A stretch of DNA of 30,927 bases from assembly GCA_023412975.1 (NCBI GenBank), contig JAEZRB010000091.1:1-30927 (forward strand), written 5' to 3'. The position numbers were made by a program, and so were the translations under genes. Of the stretch, positions 18,157 through 26,600 are shown piece after piece. The notes under the pieces are model-generated. The model was not told the origin of the DNA. It saw only the letters and a program-made list of their open reading frames with translations, and did no database searches. The stretch comes from Bacteroidota bacterium (GTDB lineage: Bacteria > Bacteroidota > Bacteroidia > Chitinophagales > Chitinophagaceae). How positions within the stretch are numbered: position 1 is the first letter of the stretch; the number at the start of each line of letters is the position of its first letter.

Positions 18157-18185
18157 AAAAGGGTCGCTCGCCGAGCGACCCTTTT
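18157..18185. terminator. Strong bidirectional intrinsic terminator
   Basis: AAAAGGGTCGCT at 18157-18168 and AGCGACCCTTTT at 18174-18185 form a perfect 12-bp stem with a 5-nt loop. A-runs and T-runs on both flanks allow termination in both directions. It serves the 62-aa gene (plus) and could also stop transcription of the minus-strand gene ending at 18295. Confidence 0.9.
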
Positions 18186-18235
18186 CTATTTTACTTATTA
18201 CTGAAAGAATATTAAAAAATAGACTATTTATTAAG

Positions 18236-18298
18236 ACTACTAACTAAGAACTATGAACTACTAACTACTGACTACTAACTCCCGACTATAGACTCTAT
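18236..18298. repeat. Array of nine ACTNNNN heptamers overlapping a stop codon
   Basis: Nine consecutive 7-nt units, all beginning with ACT and in perfect register, run from 18236 to 18298. The four variable bases include ACTA, CTAA, CCCG and ATAG types. The last unit (18292-18298) contains the TAG stop codon (18295-18297, read on the minus strand) of the CarboxypepD_reg-like gene. The array lies 50 bp past the terminator at 18157-18185. Confidence 0.9.
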
Positions 18299-19065
18299 TC
18301 AAACTCTTCTTCCCTCCAAATCAAATCCGGCGGCAGTCCCTTCTGGAACCGTTCAAAAGAATCCTTGATGTATTTCTGGAAATCATAGTCATTGCTGATC
18401 ACCGCGAAAAAATAAGGTGGACGGTAGACCAGCATAAAACTATCGAGCTCATTACCGGTAAGTGAAGTAAGCCGGCGCACGAGTGCTTTGTTAAATCGGT
18501 GATCGACATATTTTTCCTGTTCCTGCAACACCAGTCTTTCCTGGAAAGAACGCATATTCCGGTTTCGCCGGAATCGAAACGCATTGATGATCTCATTAAC
18601 ATCAAACCCGGCGCCTGCGCCATATTGTGGCGTCACGACACTTAGCCCTGGTTTTTTATAGTTAAAGATCTTCTCATAGTCGGCACGGTTCTGCAGGGAA
18701 TCCTGCCGGTAATTTCGCGGCCTCACTTTCACCTCACCCATCAACGGCACATTCACCTGCAGTGAAATATCGAAACTTAAAGGTGTGGCGATCTTGAGTA
18801 CAGGAAACTTTACCGTAGGTTTATTAAGATAGCTAAACCAGATCGAATCTTTTTCGGCCACCTCAATTTCATACTCACCATATATATTGGTCATCGTACC
18901 CTTACCCGAGGATGACAAAACACTCACAAATCCCACGGGGTATGTTCGGGTACTGTCATATACTGTTCCACGGATCTTATATTGGGCGCTGGCGGTACCG
19001 GGTCTGAGAAGGAAAAAAAGAGAGCCAATCAGTAATATTTGTAGAAATCTGCGTCCCAAAAGCAT
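18295..19065 (-). CDS. CarboxypepD_reg-like domain protein, exported
   Basis: A 256-aa exported protein. A signal peptide (1-27, cleavage after ASA) leads to a CarboxypepD_reg-like beta-sandwich (about 30-105): YKIRGTVYDSTRTYPVGFVS, then a 'G..TN..GEYEI' turn and a hydrophobic strand. This domain is the usual N-terminal plug-like extension of SusC-type receptors, but here it occurs without a barrel, fused to about 150 residues (110-256) of basic, mostly helical sequence that I do not recognise. Stand-alone proteins of this type are common in Bacteroidota and uncharacterised. The gene has no partner on its strand within 200 bp. It is bracketed by a perfect 17-bp inverted repeat (18278-18294 and 19115-19131), and its stop codon lies inside a heptamer array. 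Confidence 0.75.
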   Translation of the reverse strand: MLLGRRFLQILLIGSLFFLLRPGTASAQYKIRGTVYDSTRTYPVGFVSVLSSSGKGTMTNIYGEYEIEVAEKDSIWFSYLNKPTVKFPVLKIATPLSFDISLQVNVPLMGEVKVRPRNYRQDSLQNRADYEKIFNYKKPGLSVVTPQYGAGAGFDVNEIINAFRFRRNRNMRSFQERLVLQEQEKYVDHRFNKALVRRLTSLTGNELDSFMLVYRPPYFFAVISNDYDFQKYIKDSFERFQKGLPPDLIWREEEFE

Positions 19066-19114
19066 TTATTAATCCGGCAAGTAACGAAACAAAGTGCAAA
19101 ATCAATGGTAAAAT

Positions 19115-19142
19115 AGTCTATAGTCGGGAGTCGGGAGTCAGG
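19115..19142. repeat. Heptamer array in inverted orientation (AGTNNNN)
   Basis: Four 7-nt units beginning AGT run from 19115 to 19142, the reverse complement of the CCCGACT-type units seen elsewhere. Positions 19115-19131 are the perfect reverse complement of 18278-18294. Positions 19129-19141 can pair over 13 bp with 19185-19197, making a local hairpin. Confidence 0.85.
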
Positions 19143-19173
19143 AGGTGTACTATTGCTCCGGGCTTGTCTACAG

Positions 19174-19201
19174 ACTATAGACTACTGACTCCCGACTACT
19201 T
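19174..19201. repeat. Heptamer array in direct orientation (ACTNNNN), intergenic copy
   Basis: Four units beginning ACT run from 19174 to 19201, followed by the detached copy of the serine hydrolase 3' end. It pairs with the inverted array 32 bp upstream to form a potential hairpin. A shorter three-unit copy at 19264-19284 overlaps the real stop codon of the serine hydrolase. Confidence 0.85.
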
Positions 19202-19278
19202 AAGCGCCTGGTAGGACTACACAACAATTCTATGAGCAAAGTGCAAAATCAACGGTAAAATAGACTACTGACTCCCGA

Positions 19279-20553
19279 CTACTTAAGCGCCTGGTAGACT
19301 AGTACTTTAAACTTATCATGTATTTCACCCTGGCTTTGGGGAAATTCGTTTAGGAAAAGCTGGGCCACAATTTTTTCCTGGGGATCTATCCAATAGGTTG
19401 AACTAAACATGCCACCCCAGGAAAAGGATCCTGGTGATACGGGTGAATTGGCAATGCTTTTTTCTGTTGCAATACTAAAGCCCAGGCCCATTTTGGCATC
19501 GGGCCAGTTGATCTTGTCATACTGGCTTACGGTCATCATATTAACAGTAGCTCGACCCAGTAATCTTTTTCCATTGTATTCACCACCATTGAGTAGCATC
19601 TGCATAAAGATGGCATAGTCAAGCGCTGTAGATGACAGACCGCCACCGCCGGAATAATAGGTCCCTTCTGTGGCGGGATAGTTACTGTCAAAATCACCAT
19701 TGATGTCCACATGATCCGCAGCTTTGATGACTTTTTTCGCAGAATCCTCGGTATACAAGGTGGCGAGACGACTATATTTTTCTTTAGGCAGGTAGAAATA
19801 AGTGTCTTTCATACCCAGCGGTTCAAATATTCTTTTGCGAAAAAATTCATCAAGACTCATCCCGCTTACCACTTCCACCAGGTAACCGAGCAGATCAGTA
19901 TTGAGGCCGTATGTCCATTTTTCACCGGGCTGGTGAAACAGCGGCAGCGAACCCAGCTTTTTCATTTTGTCGCCCAGCAATATTTTACCGACGCCAATAC
20001 CTCCCACGATACCGTTTTTAGCATAGATCGCTGTTGCCTCCTTACTGCCGATTTGGGCATAACCAATCCCGGAAGTATGTGTAAGCAGGTCGTGAATCGT
20101 TACTTCCCTTTTTGCCGGTACAGTTGTATAAGTAGAATCGGCTTCATTGAATTTATCGAGTACCTGCGGCTTGCTGAATTCAGGTATGTACCGCGAGATC
20201 GGGTCCTTTAGCAAAAACTTTCCCTCTTCATAAAGCATCATCACCGCCACGCTGGTAATGGCTTTTGTTTGCGAGGCGATCCGGAATATAGCATCCCTTT
20301 TCAAGGGTGTTTTTTTGTCGATATCATCATAGCCCACGGCTTTGTAATAAATGATCTTACCATCGCGTGCCACGATGGCACTGCCACCAGCTATCCATTT
20401 CTTATCTACATATTCCCGGATCAGGTTATCGATCCGTTTCAAACGCTCCGTCGACATTCCCGCCGATTCAGGGCTTGCTTCTTTTAAAACCTGTGTAAAT
20501 CCTGTTTGGGAAAATAAGATTATCGTAAAGAGAAAGAGGACTATTGATCTCAT
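19279..20553 (-). CDS. Secreted serine hydrolase, beta-lactamase family (class C/esterase type)
   Basis: A 424-aa exported hydrolase of the serine beta-lactamase superfamily. Residues 1-20 are a signal peptide. Motifs are S94-Q-T-K97 (SxxK), Y215-G-L-N218 at the second motif, and W379-G-G381 where KTG or HxG is expected. A WGG third motif with a YxxN second motif is typical of family VIII-like carboxylesterases and of beta-lactamase-related proteins with no lactamase activity, so an ester or D-peptide substrate is more likely than a beta-lactam. It is only distantly similar to the serine hydrolase at 9849-11423. Its final codons and stop sit in a heptamer array that is duplicated just downstream. 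An 11-bp inverted repeat (20574-20612) lies 20 bp upstream of its start. Confidence 0.87.
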   Translation of the reverse strand: MRSIVLFLFTIILFSQTGFTQVLKEASPESAGMSTERLKRIDNLIREYVDKKWIAGGSAIVARDGKIIYYKAVGYDDIDKKTPLKRDAIFRIASQTKAITSVAVMMLYEEGKFLLKDPISRYIPEFSKPQVLDKFNEADSTYTTVPAKREVTIHDLLTHTSGIGYAQIGSKEATAIYAKNGIVGGIGVGKILLGDKMKKLGSLPLFHQPGEKWTYGLNTDLLGYLVEVVSGMSLDEFFRKRIFEPLGMKDTYFYLPKEKYSRLATLYTEDSAKKVIKAADHVDINGDFDSNYPATEGTYYSGGGGLSSTALDYAIFMQMLLNGGEYNGKRLLGRATVNMMTVSQYDKINWPDAKMGLGFSIATEKSIANSPVSPGSFSWGGMFSSTYWIDPQEKIVAQLFLNEFPQSQGEIHDKFKVLVYQALK

Positions 20554-20573
20554 GGCTGTTGTTTTGCAAAAAG

Positions 20574-20612
20574 GAAATTACTAAACTCAAAGGAAAAGGG
20601 ATTAGTAATTTC
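20574..20612. promoter_or_regulatory. 11-bp perfect inverted repeat upstream of the serine hydrolase gene
   Basis: GAAATTACTAA at 20574-20584 and TTAGTAATTTC at 20602-20612 are exact inverted copies with a 17-nt spacer. The element ends about 20 bp before the start codon at 20553 (minus strand). It could be an operator or a 5'-UTR hairpin. I cannot tell which, and it is not followed by a T-run. Confidence 0.5.
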
Positions 20613-20648
20613 TTATCATTATTGTCCGGGAGCTCTGGAGTACTATAA

Positions 20649-20758
20649 ACCACGGCGGGCACGGTAAGCACAGCGAAAGCGGTTTTCGTGATAAAATCTG
20701 CTACTTAGAACAGGACCTGATGTGAATACTTCGCTGTGTCCGCCGTGTGCACTGTGGT
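20649..20758. repeat. 110-bp palindromic element with nonamer arms
   Basis: The left arm (20649-20675) and right arm (20732-20758) are 27-nt imperfect inverted repeats. Read outward, each arm consists of three 9-nt units of the type NNCYGTGNN, ending GTGGT. The spacer is 56 bp. The element sits in the 463-bp gap between purN and the serine hydrolase gene. The same unit type occurs as a single arm at 13897-13923. The rest of the gap (20759-20995) shows no gene. Confidence 0.65.
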
Positions 20759-20995
20759 ATCCTGACACATCGATACATTTCAACTACGGCCAGCAAAAGT
20801 AAGAGTCTCCATGAAAAATAAAGCAAAGCCCCTGTAAATGTAAAAGTCATAGATGCCGCGCGGGTCAAAGGTTCTGACAACTATCCAAGATTTTATTCCG
20901 GACAACAATGATTTGTAATTGGGAATTAGGCCCAACGTTCTCCGGTAATTGGAATCCGCATCTGCCATCATGAATTAACCCTAAACAGTCGTGAG

Positions 20996-21016
20996 CTACT
21001 CCAAATTCCAAATTCC
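20996..21016. repeat. Heptamer array abutting the purN stop codon
   Basis: Three 7-nt units (CTACTCC, then AAATTCC twice) run from 20996 to 21016. They end exactly at the TAG stop codon of purN, read on the minus strand at 21017-21019. A partly complementary stretch with GGGAATT lies about 90 bp further left, near 20918. Confidence 0.6.
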
Positions 21017-21625
21017 CTACCTCGACACTGTTGCCTCAATCACCCTCGGATAATGCAAATGTTCAAGCTGGTGGATGCGCTTTGCGAGCGTATCTGCAGT
21101 ATCGCCTGGAAGTACGGGACAGGTTGCCTGGAAAATAATATCGCCGTTGTCGTAGTGACCGTCTACAAAATGTATCGTGATGCCGCTCTCTTTTTCACCG
21201 GCAGCCAGCACCGCTTCATGAACATGATGTCCGTACATACCCTTGCCGCCGTACCTGGGGAGCAGGGCCGGATGAATATTGACGATCTTGTTGGGAAATG
21301 CTTCGATCAGCGGCTGTGGCACTTTCCACAAAAAGCCGGCGAGAATGATGAAGTCGATACCATATTGTTTTAAAACGGGTAGATAAGTATCGCCCCGGAA
21401 AAATCTTTCCTTTTCGATGATAACTGAGGGAATATTCTCCCGGTCCGCGATGGATAGCACACCCGCACCGGGTTTGTTACATATAATTAAGGTAACAACT
21501 ACCTGGCTGGATCCCCGAAAATGGTCGATGATCTTTTGAGCATTTGAGCCGGCACCGGAGGCAAAAATGGCCAGTTGAATACGATGTTGGGAAGATCCCG
21601 GGTTATTTATTATTGCTTGTTTCAT
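21017..21625 (-). CDS. purN: Phosphoribosylglycinamide formyltransferase (GAR transformylase)
   Basis: A 202-aa enzyme that transfers the formyl group from 10-formyl-tetrahydrofolate to glycinamide ribonucleotide, the third step of purine synthesis, in the cytoplasm. The phosphate-binding start of the Rossmann fold is FASGAGSNAQKI (21-32). Catalytic residues equivalent to E. coli N106, H108 and D144 are N116 and H118 (NIHPALLP) and D159 (in DGHYDNGDII). The length is normal for PurN. The frame opens at a TTG at 21646, but the ATG at 21625 gives the better start. This ATG lies inside the preceding DUF6787-like gene, giving a 23-nt overlap and probable translational coupling. A heptamer array abuts the stop codon. 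Confidence 0.93.
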   Translation of the reverse strand: MKQAIINNPGSSQHRIQLAIFASGAGSNAQKIIDHFRGSSQVVVTLIICNKPGAGVLSIADRENIPSVIIEKERFFRGDTYLPVLKQYGIDFIILAGFLWKVPQPLIEAFPNKIVNIHPALLPRYGGKGMYGHHVHEAVLAAGEKESGITIHFVDGHYDNGDIIFQATCPVLPGDTADTLAKRIHQLEHLHYPRVIEATVSR

Positions 21626-21944
21626 CCACTGCAGTGTTGGTCTCAATCCCTGTACCTGGTCCCGGATTCCCGATTCCCATTCTTCTTCCCATTTTTTTCA
21701 GGTATCCGGTGAAGAAGCGGAACTGGCCAAAGGGAAGGCTGATCAACAGGACGGCCATGGGCCAAATAAGTGTAACGACTAATATGTAAATAATTATCCA
21801 TATGGCCCTTTGCTCGATATTGAGCAGGTTCATGACTAATTTACCGACATAGCCCGTGAGGCTGCCGCCGATAGCAAATGTGCAAAGGATCAATATTACC
21901 TGGAGGCCATTGACCTTCCATTTTTTTTGAAGCCGGTCAAACAT
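21603..21944 (-). CDS. DUF6787-like small integral membrane protein
   Basis: A 113-aa protein with two or three predicted membrane segments: about 13-37 (LQVILILCTFAIGGSLTGYVGK) and 47-73 (AIWIIIYILVVTLIWPMAVLLISLPFG). A conserved tail, FGQFRFFTGYLKKMGRRMG, follows. From memory, this matches the small DUF6787 family of Bacteroidota, whose function is unknown. The frame extends to a TTG at 21995, but the ATG at 21944 begins the conserved MFDRLQKKWKVNGLQ segment and is preferred. The last 23 bases overlap the purN start on the same strand, so the two genes are co-transcribed. The 289-bp divergent region upstream (21945-22233) also serves the act operon. Confidence 0.75.
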   Translation of the reverse strand: MFDRLQKKWKVNGLQVILILCTFAIGGSLTGYVGKLVMNLLNIEQRAIWIIIYILVVTLIWPMAVLLISLPFGQFRFFTGYLKKMGRRMGIGNPGPGTGIETNTAVDETSNNK

Positions 21945-22152
21945 GAATGGATGAATGCAGTCACGTTTAGCGGGTGGCAGGTGACGGCGGTGCAAATGTG
22001 AGGAAAAACATTCATTCGGTTATTGATTTCGATTTTTATGAATGTTAAAGTGGCTGACGGTAATATGACAAACAATTTTGACAGAATATAAAAAATCACC
22101 ATAAATCCGCTGAAATGCAAGCTGGTAGCGGGTTAAAATTTTTTTAAGGGTG

Positions 22153-22185
22153 TTGGCCTTTTGTTAAGTTCGTAGCTTATTTTTG
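22153..22185 (+). promoter_or_regulatory. Bacteroidota-type promoter of the act operon
   Basis: TATTTTTG at 22178-22185 is an exact match to TAnnTTTG, the -7 element of the Bacteroidota housekeeping sigma factor. A TTG at 22153-22155 lies 22 nt upstream as a candidate -33 element. Transcription would begin near 22192, leaving a leader of about 42 nt before the actA ATG at 22234. Confidence 0.6.
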
Positions 22186-22233
22186 CAACCGGTTAGAGCT
22201 ATTTATCCACATTTTTTCAGATCAATTGCGGCT

Positions 22234-23505
22234 ATGATTCCTTGTAAACCAACGATCCAAAAACTGACTTTTCTCATACTCTCCCTGTTTGTAATTTCTG
22301 TTGTTACTGTTTCGGCCCAGGATGGAAAAGCCATTTTTACGAGTAAGTGTGCCAGTTGTCACCACCCGGTAAAAGCCGGAACGGGTCCCGCACTTGGGTT
22401 AATGGAAGAACGTCATAAATGGGCTGACCACAAAGAATTGCTGGCCTGGATCCAGAATCCCGGGGCTTATATGGCCAAAGATCCCTACACGCAGGGTTTG
22501 CTTGCACAATATAAATCTATGATGACCGGCTTCCCTGATTTCACACTCGAAGATGTGGATGCCGTTGTTAACTATGTAAATCAGGAATACGCACGTCTAA
22601 CCCAGCCAAAAGCTCCTGGTGATACTGCCGCAGCGGATGCAGGCGGTGGTAACCAGAACGCAATCATATTTGGTATTATCTCTTTAATTCTTGCCATCAT
22701 CGCGCTGATATTAATGCAGGTGAACAGTAACCTGAAGAAGATGTCGGATGATGTGGAAGGAATTCAGCGTCCCGAGCCGGTTGCTTTCTATAAGAATAAG
22801 GTATATATCGCGATGGCCGCTATCCTATTATTTATAGTAGGCGGTTTTTACGTTACAAAAGGCGCGATTGGCCTGCAACGCCAGACCAATTACCAGCCTG
22901 AACAACCCATTTATTACTCGCATAAAGTACACGCCGGCATTAACCAGATCAGTTGCCTTTATTGTCACGGTAATGCCTGGGATGGAAAGACAGCAGCGAT
23001 ACCTTCGGTAAATGTGTGTATGAACTGTCACAAAACGATTACGACTTATGAGCAGGGTCCCAAGCTCTATGATAATAATGGTAAGGAAATAAATGGTACC
23101 GCCGAGATCGCCAAGTTGTTTAAATACGCCGGCTTTGATCCTCAAAATCCCAATGCATGGGATCCCTCGAAAGCAAAGCCGATCGAATGGGTGCGGATCC
23201 ATAATCTTCCCGACCATGTTTATTTCAACCACTCACAACACGTAAATGCAGGTAATGTACAATGTCAGACCTGTCATGGTGATATCCCTGAAATGCATGA
23301 AGTGAAGCAGGCATCAGAGCTGAGCATGGGATGGTGCGTGAACTGCCACCGCGAAACCAAGGTCAACTTCAATTACGATAGCACAAAAGGCAACCAGTTT
23401 TACAGCATATATGAGAAGTTCCATAATGATATCAAAGCTGGTAAAATGGACAGCGTAACCGTAAAAGATATCGGCGGCCTGGAGTGCCAGAAATGTCACT
23501 ATTAA
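22234..23505 (+). CDS. actA: Alternative complex III subunit A, multiheme cytochrome c
   Basis: A 423-aa membrane-anchored multiheme cytochrome, the electron-exit subunit of the quinol:cytochrome c oxidoreductase. A signal-like helix (about 10-28) is followed by a mono-heme domain with C39-A-S-C42-H43. Two membrane helices follow (about 143-163 and 189-208). The C-terminal domain has five more CxxCH sites: C241-H245, C262-H266, C344-H348, C368-H372 and C418-H422. The total of six heme sites fits a mono-heme domain fused in front of the pentaheme ActA core. The open frame begins at a TTG at 22183, but the ATG at 22234 starts directly before the leader and follows the promoter. It is the first gene of actABCDEF. 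Electrons arrive from the ActB iron-sulfur chain and leave toward ActE and the terminal oxidase. Confidence 0.92.
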   Translation: MIPCKPTIQKLTFLILSLFVISVVTVSAQDGKAIFTSKCASCHHPVKAGTGPALGLMEERHKWADHKELLAWIQNPGAYMAKDPYTQGLLAQYKSMMTGFPDFTLEDVDAVVNYVNQEYARLTQPKAPGDTAAADAGGGNQNAIIFGIISLILAIIALILMQVNSNLKKMSDDVEGIQRPEPVAFYKNKVYIAMAAILLFIVGGFYVTKGAIGLQRQTNYQPEQPIYYSHKVHAGINQISCLYCHGNAWDGKTAAIPSVNVCMNCHKTITTYEQGPKLYDNNGKEINGTAEIAKLFKYAGFDPQNPNAWDPSKAKPIEWVRIHNLPDHVYFNHSQHVNAGNVQCQTCHGDIPEMHEVKQASELSMGWCVNCHRETKVNFNYDSTKGNQFYSIYEKFHNDIKAGKMDSVTVKDIGGLECQKCHY

Positions 23506-23563
23506 AGACGCTATCAGCCGGGTGCTGATGGTTAATCAAACATTAGTACCAGGATGGCCCGTT

Positions 23564-23603
23564 AGCAAGTAAGCAAATTATCGAATCAGCACATTAGCAA
23601 TTA
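23564..23603 (+). repeat. Octamer array abutting the actB start codon
   Basis: Five 8-nt units, four of them of the type AGCANNTN, run from 23564 to 23603. The final A is the first base of the actB ATG. The middle unit (23580-23587) is diverged. This array fills the second half of the 97-bp actA-actB gap and takes the place of a ribosome binding site. No Shine-Dalgarno sequence is present. Confidence 0.65.
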
Positions 23604-26600
23604 TGAGTAAACAATACTGGCAAGGGTTCGGACAGCTCAATGACCCGGAAAATTTTCAAAAGAAGGAATCGGATGAATTTCGCGAGGAATTGCCTTTTGA
23701 AGACCTGGATGGTAAAGGGATACTTGATGCAAAAGCCCCACGCAGGGATTTCCTGAAATACCTTGGTTTTAGCACAGCAGCAGCCGCACTGGCAGCGAGC
23801 TGTAAAGTACCAGTTCGTAAGGCTATCCCATTTGCCAATAAACCGGAGAATATCCTTCCCGGCGAAGCAAAATATTACGCAACTACTTATGTACAGGATG
23901 GCGATGCGATCCCGGTACTTGCCAAAGTAAGAGACGGTCGCCCGATCAAACTTGAAGGCAATACACTTGCATCGTTTACAAAAGGTGGTACATCAGCCCG
24001 CGCGCAGGCTTCGGTGCTTGATCTGTACGATATGCATCGCATCACTCACCCTAAAAGGAAAGTGGGTGAAAAATATGAAGAAACGACTTACGAATTTGTT
24101 GATAAAACTTTAAGTGAAGGACTGGCTGCGGCTGGTGGATCTGTTGTTCTTTTGAGCAGCACGATCCATTCTCCCTCTACCCGACAGGTGATCACCGAAT
24201 TTCTTGCAAAATATCCGGGCAGCCGCCATGTGCAGGTGGATGCTGATTCTTACAGCGGTATGCTGCTGGCAAATGAAGCGAGCGGTTTTGGCAGAAATAT
24301 TCCCACTTACCGTTTCGATGCCGCAAAAGTGATTGTGAGCCTCGGCGCCGATTTTTTGGGTAGCTGGCTCAACCAGGTTGAAAACGCAGTTGGTTATGGC
24401 AAAGGCCGCAAGATCGATGAGAGCAATCCTCAAATGAGTAAACATTACCAGTTCGAAGGCCACCTGAGCACCACGGGCGCCAGTGCCGACGAAAGGTTTA
24501 CTCATCGTCCTTCTGAAACCGGTGCTGTTGCACTGGCACTGCTTGCAGCAATTGACGGCTCCGTGAGTGCACCGGCTATCGCTGATGCAAAATTGAAAAC
24601 CGGTATTGCCAAAGTTGCGGATGACCTGAAAAAGAATAACGGCGCCGCCCTTGTTGTATCGGGTAGTAACGATGTGAATGTGCAGATCATCGTCAATGCG
24701 ATCAATAACGCTATCGGCGCCTATGGCAGCACCATAGACTGGAGCGTTACTTCCAACTATCGCAAGGGTATCGACAAAGACCTGGTAGACCTGGTTGCCC
24801 AGATGGATGGCGGACAGGTTGGCGCTGTACTGATCGTTGGCGCAAACCCTGCCTACAGCTATTTCGATGCGGATAAATTCAAAAACGCGTTGAAAAAAGT
24901 AAAACTTTCTGTTTCCTTCAGCGACAGGATGGATGAAACTACTGAATTGTGTAGTTATATCATTCCTTCACATCACTACCTTGAAAGCTGGGGTGATGCA
25001 GAACCAAAATCGGGCGTGATCAGCTTTATCCAACCCGCTATTTATCCTTTATTTAAAACACGTCCTTACCAGACTTCACTATTGAAATGGACTGGTAATA
25101 CGACGGACTACGATACTTATTTTAAAAACTACTGGACCGGCCGACTGGGTTCTCCTGAGGCATTTGATAAGGCCTTACAGGATGGTGTGCTGGAGACAGC
25201 TACTACACAGGCATCGGCTGGTGGTTATAGTGGTGGCGGAGTAGCAACTGCTGCATCAGCAATTGCAGCTGCGAAGAAAGGCGGTACTGACGAAGTAGTA
25301 TTGTACCAAAAAGTATCTATCGGAAATGGCGTTGGCGCTGCCAATCCCTGGCTACAGGAATTGCCCGATCCGATCTCCAAAGCAACATGGGACAACTACG
25401 CTTTGATCTCTATGGCCAAAGCCAATGAGCTTGGCATCAAACTCGACAACGACTACGAATATTATCCGCAAAAGCCGGTGATCAAACTGGCTGTAGGTAA
25501 TAAAGAAGTGGAACTACCCATACTCGTTATCCCCGGTATGAATGCGAATACTATCGCTGTGGCGGTGGGTTATGGCCGAAATGAGGCGCTGGGAAAAACT
25601 GCAGCCGGTGTAGGAAAGAATGTATATCCCTTCGCTTCTTTTAATGGTACCACTGTCGACTATTTTGCTCCAAGTGTAACCGTTACCGATCAGAAAAGAA
25701 AGCAAAAGATCGCCCAGACGCAAATACATAATTCTTACGAGGGACGTGTGGAAGTGGTGAGAGAAACCACGCTTGCTACTTTTAAAAAGAATCCTAACGA
25801 GATCCTCGATTTCCGTAACAACCTGGTAGAGAAATATGCAAGTGCCACTGGTGACTACCGCAAGGAAGCTACCCTGTATGGCATGCACGACCAGCCCGGT
25901 ATCAAATGGGGCATGACGGTTGACATGAACGCCTGCTATGGTTGTGGCGCCTGCGTAATTGCCTGCCATACGGAGAACAACGTTCCCGTAGTTGGGAAAA
26001 GCGAGGTATTACGCTTTCATGATATGCACTGGTTGCGTATCGACCGCTATTTTGTTAGCGATGAGCATAATCCTGATGATCTGAAAGGTGTTGTATTTCA
26101 ACCCATGATGTGCCAGCATTGTGATAACGCTCCCTGTGAGAATGTTTGTCCCGTTGCTGCTACCAACCACAGTTCTGAAGGTATCAACCAGATGGCTTAT
26201 AACCGTTGTATTGGTACAAGATATTGTGCCAACAACTGCCCATTCAAGGTACGTCGTTTCAACTGGGCCGATTATACCGGCGCAGATGCATTCGCCAATA
26301 ACCAAAACCAGCAGTTGGTCGGTAAACTCGATCCCGTTGTTCACCAGATGAATGATGAGCTGACCAGGATGGTATTGAACCCTGATGTAACCGTACGTTC
26401 ACGTGGTGTGATGGAAAAATGTTCTTTCTGTATCCAGCGCACACAGGCAGCCAAACTAGCTGCTAAAAAAGAAAATCGCGAGTTGAGAGATGGTGAAGCG
26501 CAAACTGCCTGCCAGCAGGCTTGTGCCGGCAACGCGATCGTATTTGGAAACGTTCACGATTCACAAAGCCAGGTTAGCAAGGTCCGTCGCGACAACCCGC

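Larger units (their letters stand above)
19090..19297. repeat. Duplicated intergenic segment carrying a copy of the serine hydrolase 3' end
   Basis: Two overlapping duplications fill the gap between the CarboxypepD_reg-like gene and the serine hydrolase gene. A 27-nt word occurs at 19090-19116 and 19237-19263 with one mismatch. A 37-nt word is identical at 19178-19214 and 19261-19297. The second copy of the latter contains the last codons and TAG stop (19279-19281) of the serine hydrolase, so the first copy is a detached duplicate of that gene end. Both copies of the 37-nt word start with ACTNNNN heptamers. Confidence 0.85.

Noticed and set aside
18295..20553. Insertion sequence or transposon bounded by the heptamer arrays
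   Set aside because: No transposase or recombinase gene and no target-site duplication are visible. I kept only the repeat observation itself.
22183..22233. TTG start for actA at 22183
   Set aside because: The TTG overlaps the -7 promoter element and lies before the likely transcription start. The ATG at 22234 begins directly before the hydrophobic leader.
23603..25740. A true molybdenum enzyme encoded by the first part of actB
   Set aside because: The iron-sulfur fusion, Tat-variant leader and act gene order identify ActB, whose molybdopterin-like domain is known not to bind the cofactor.
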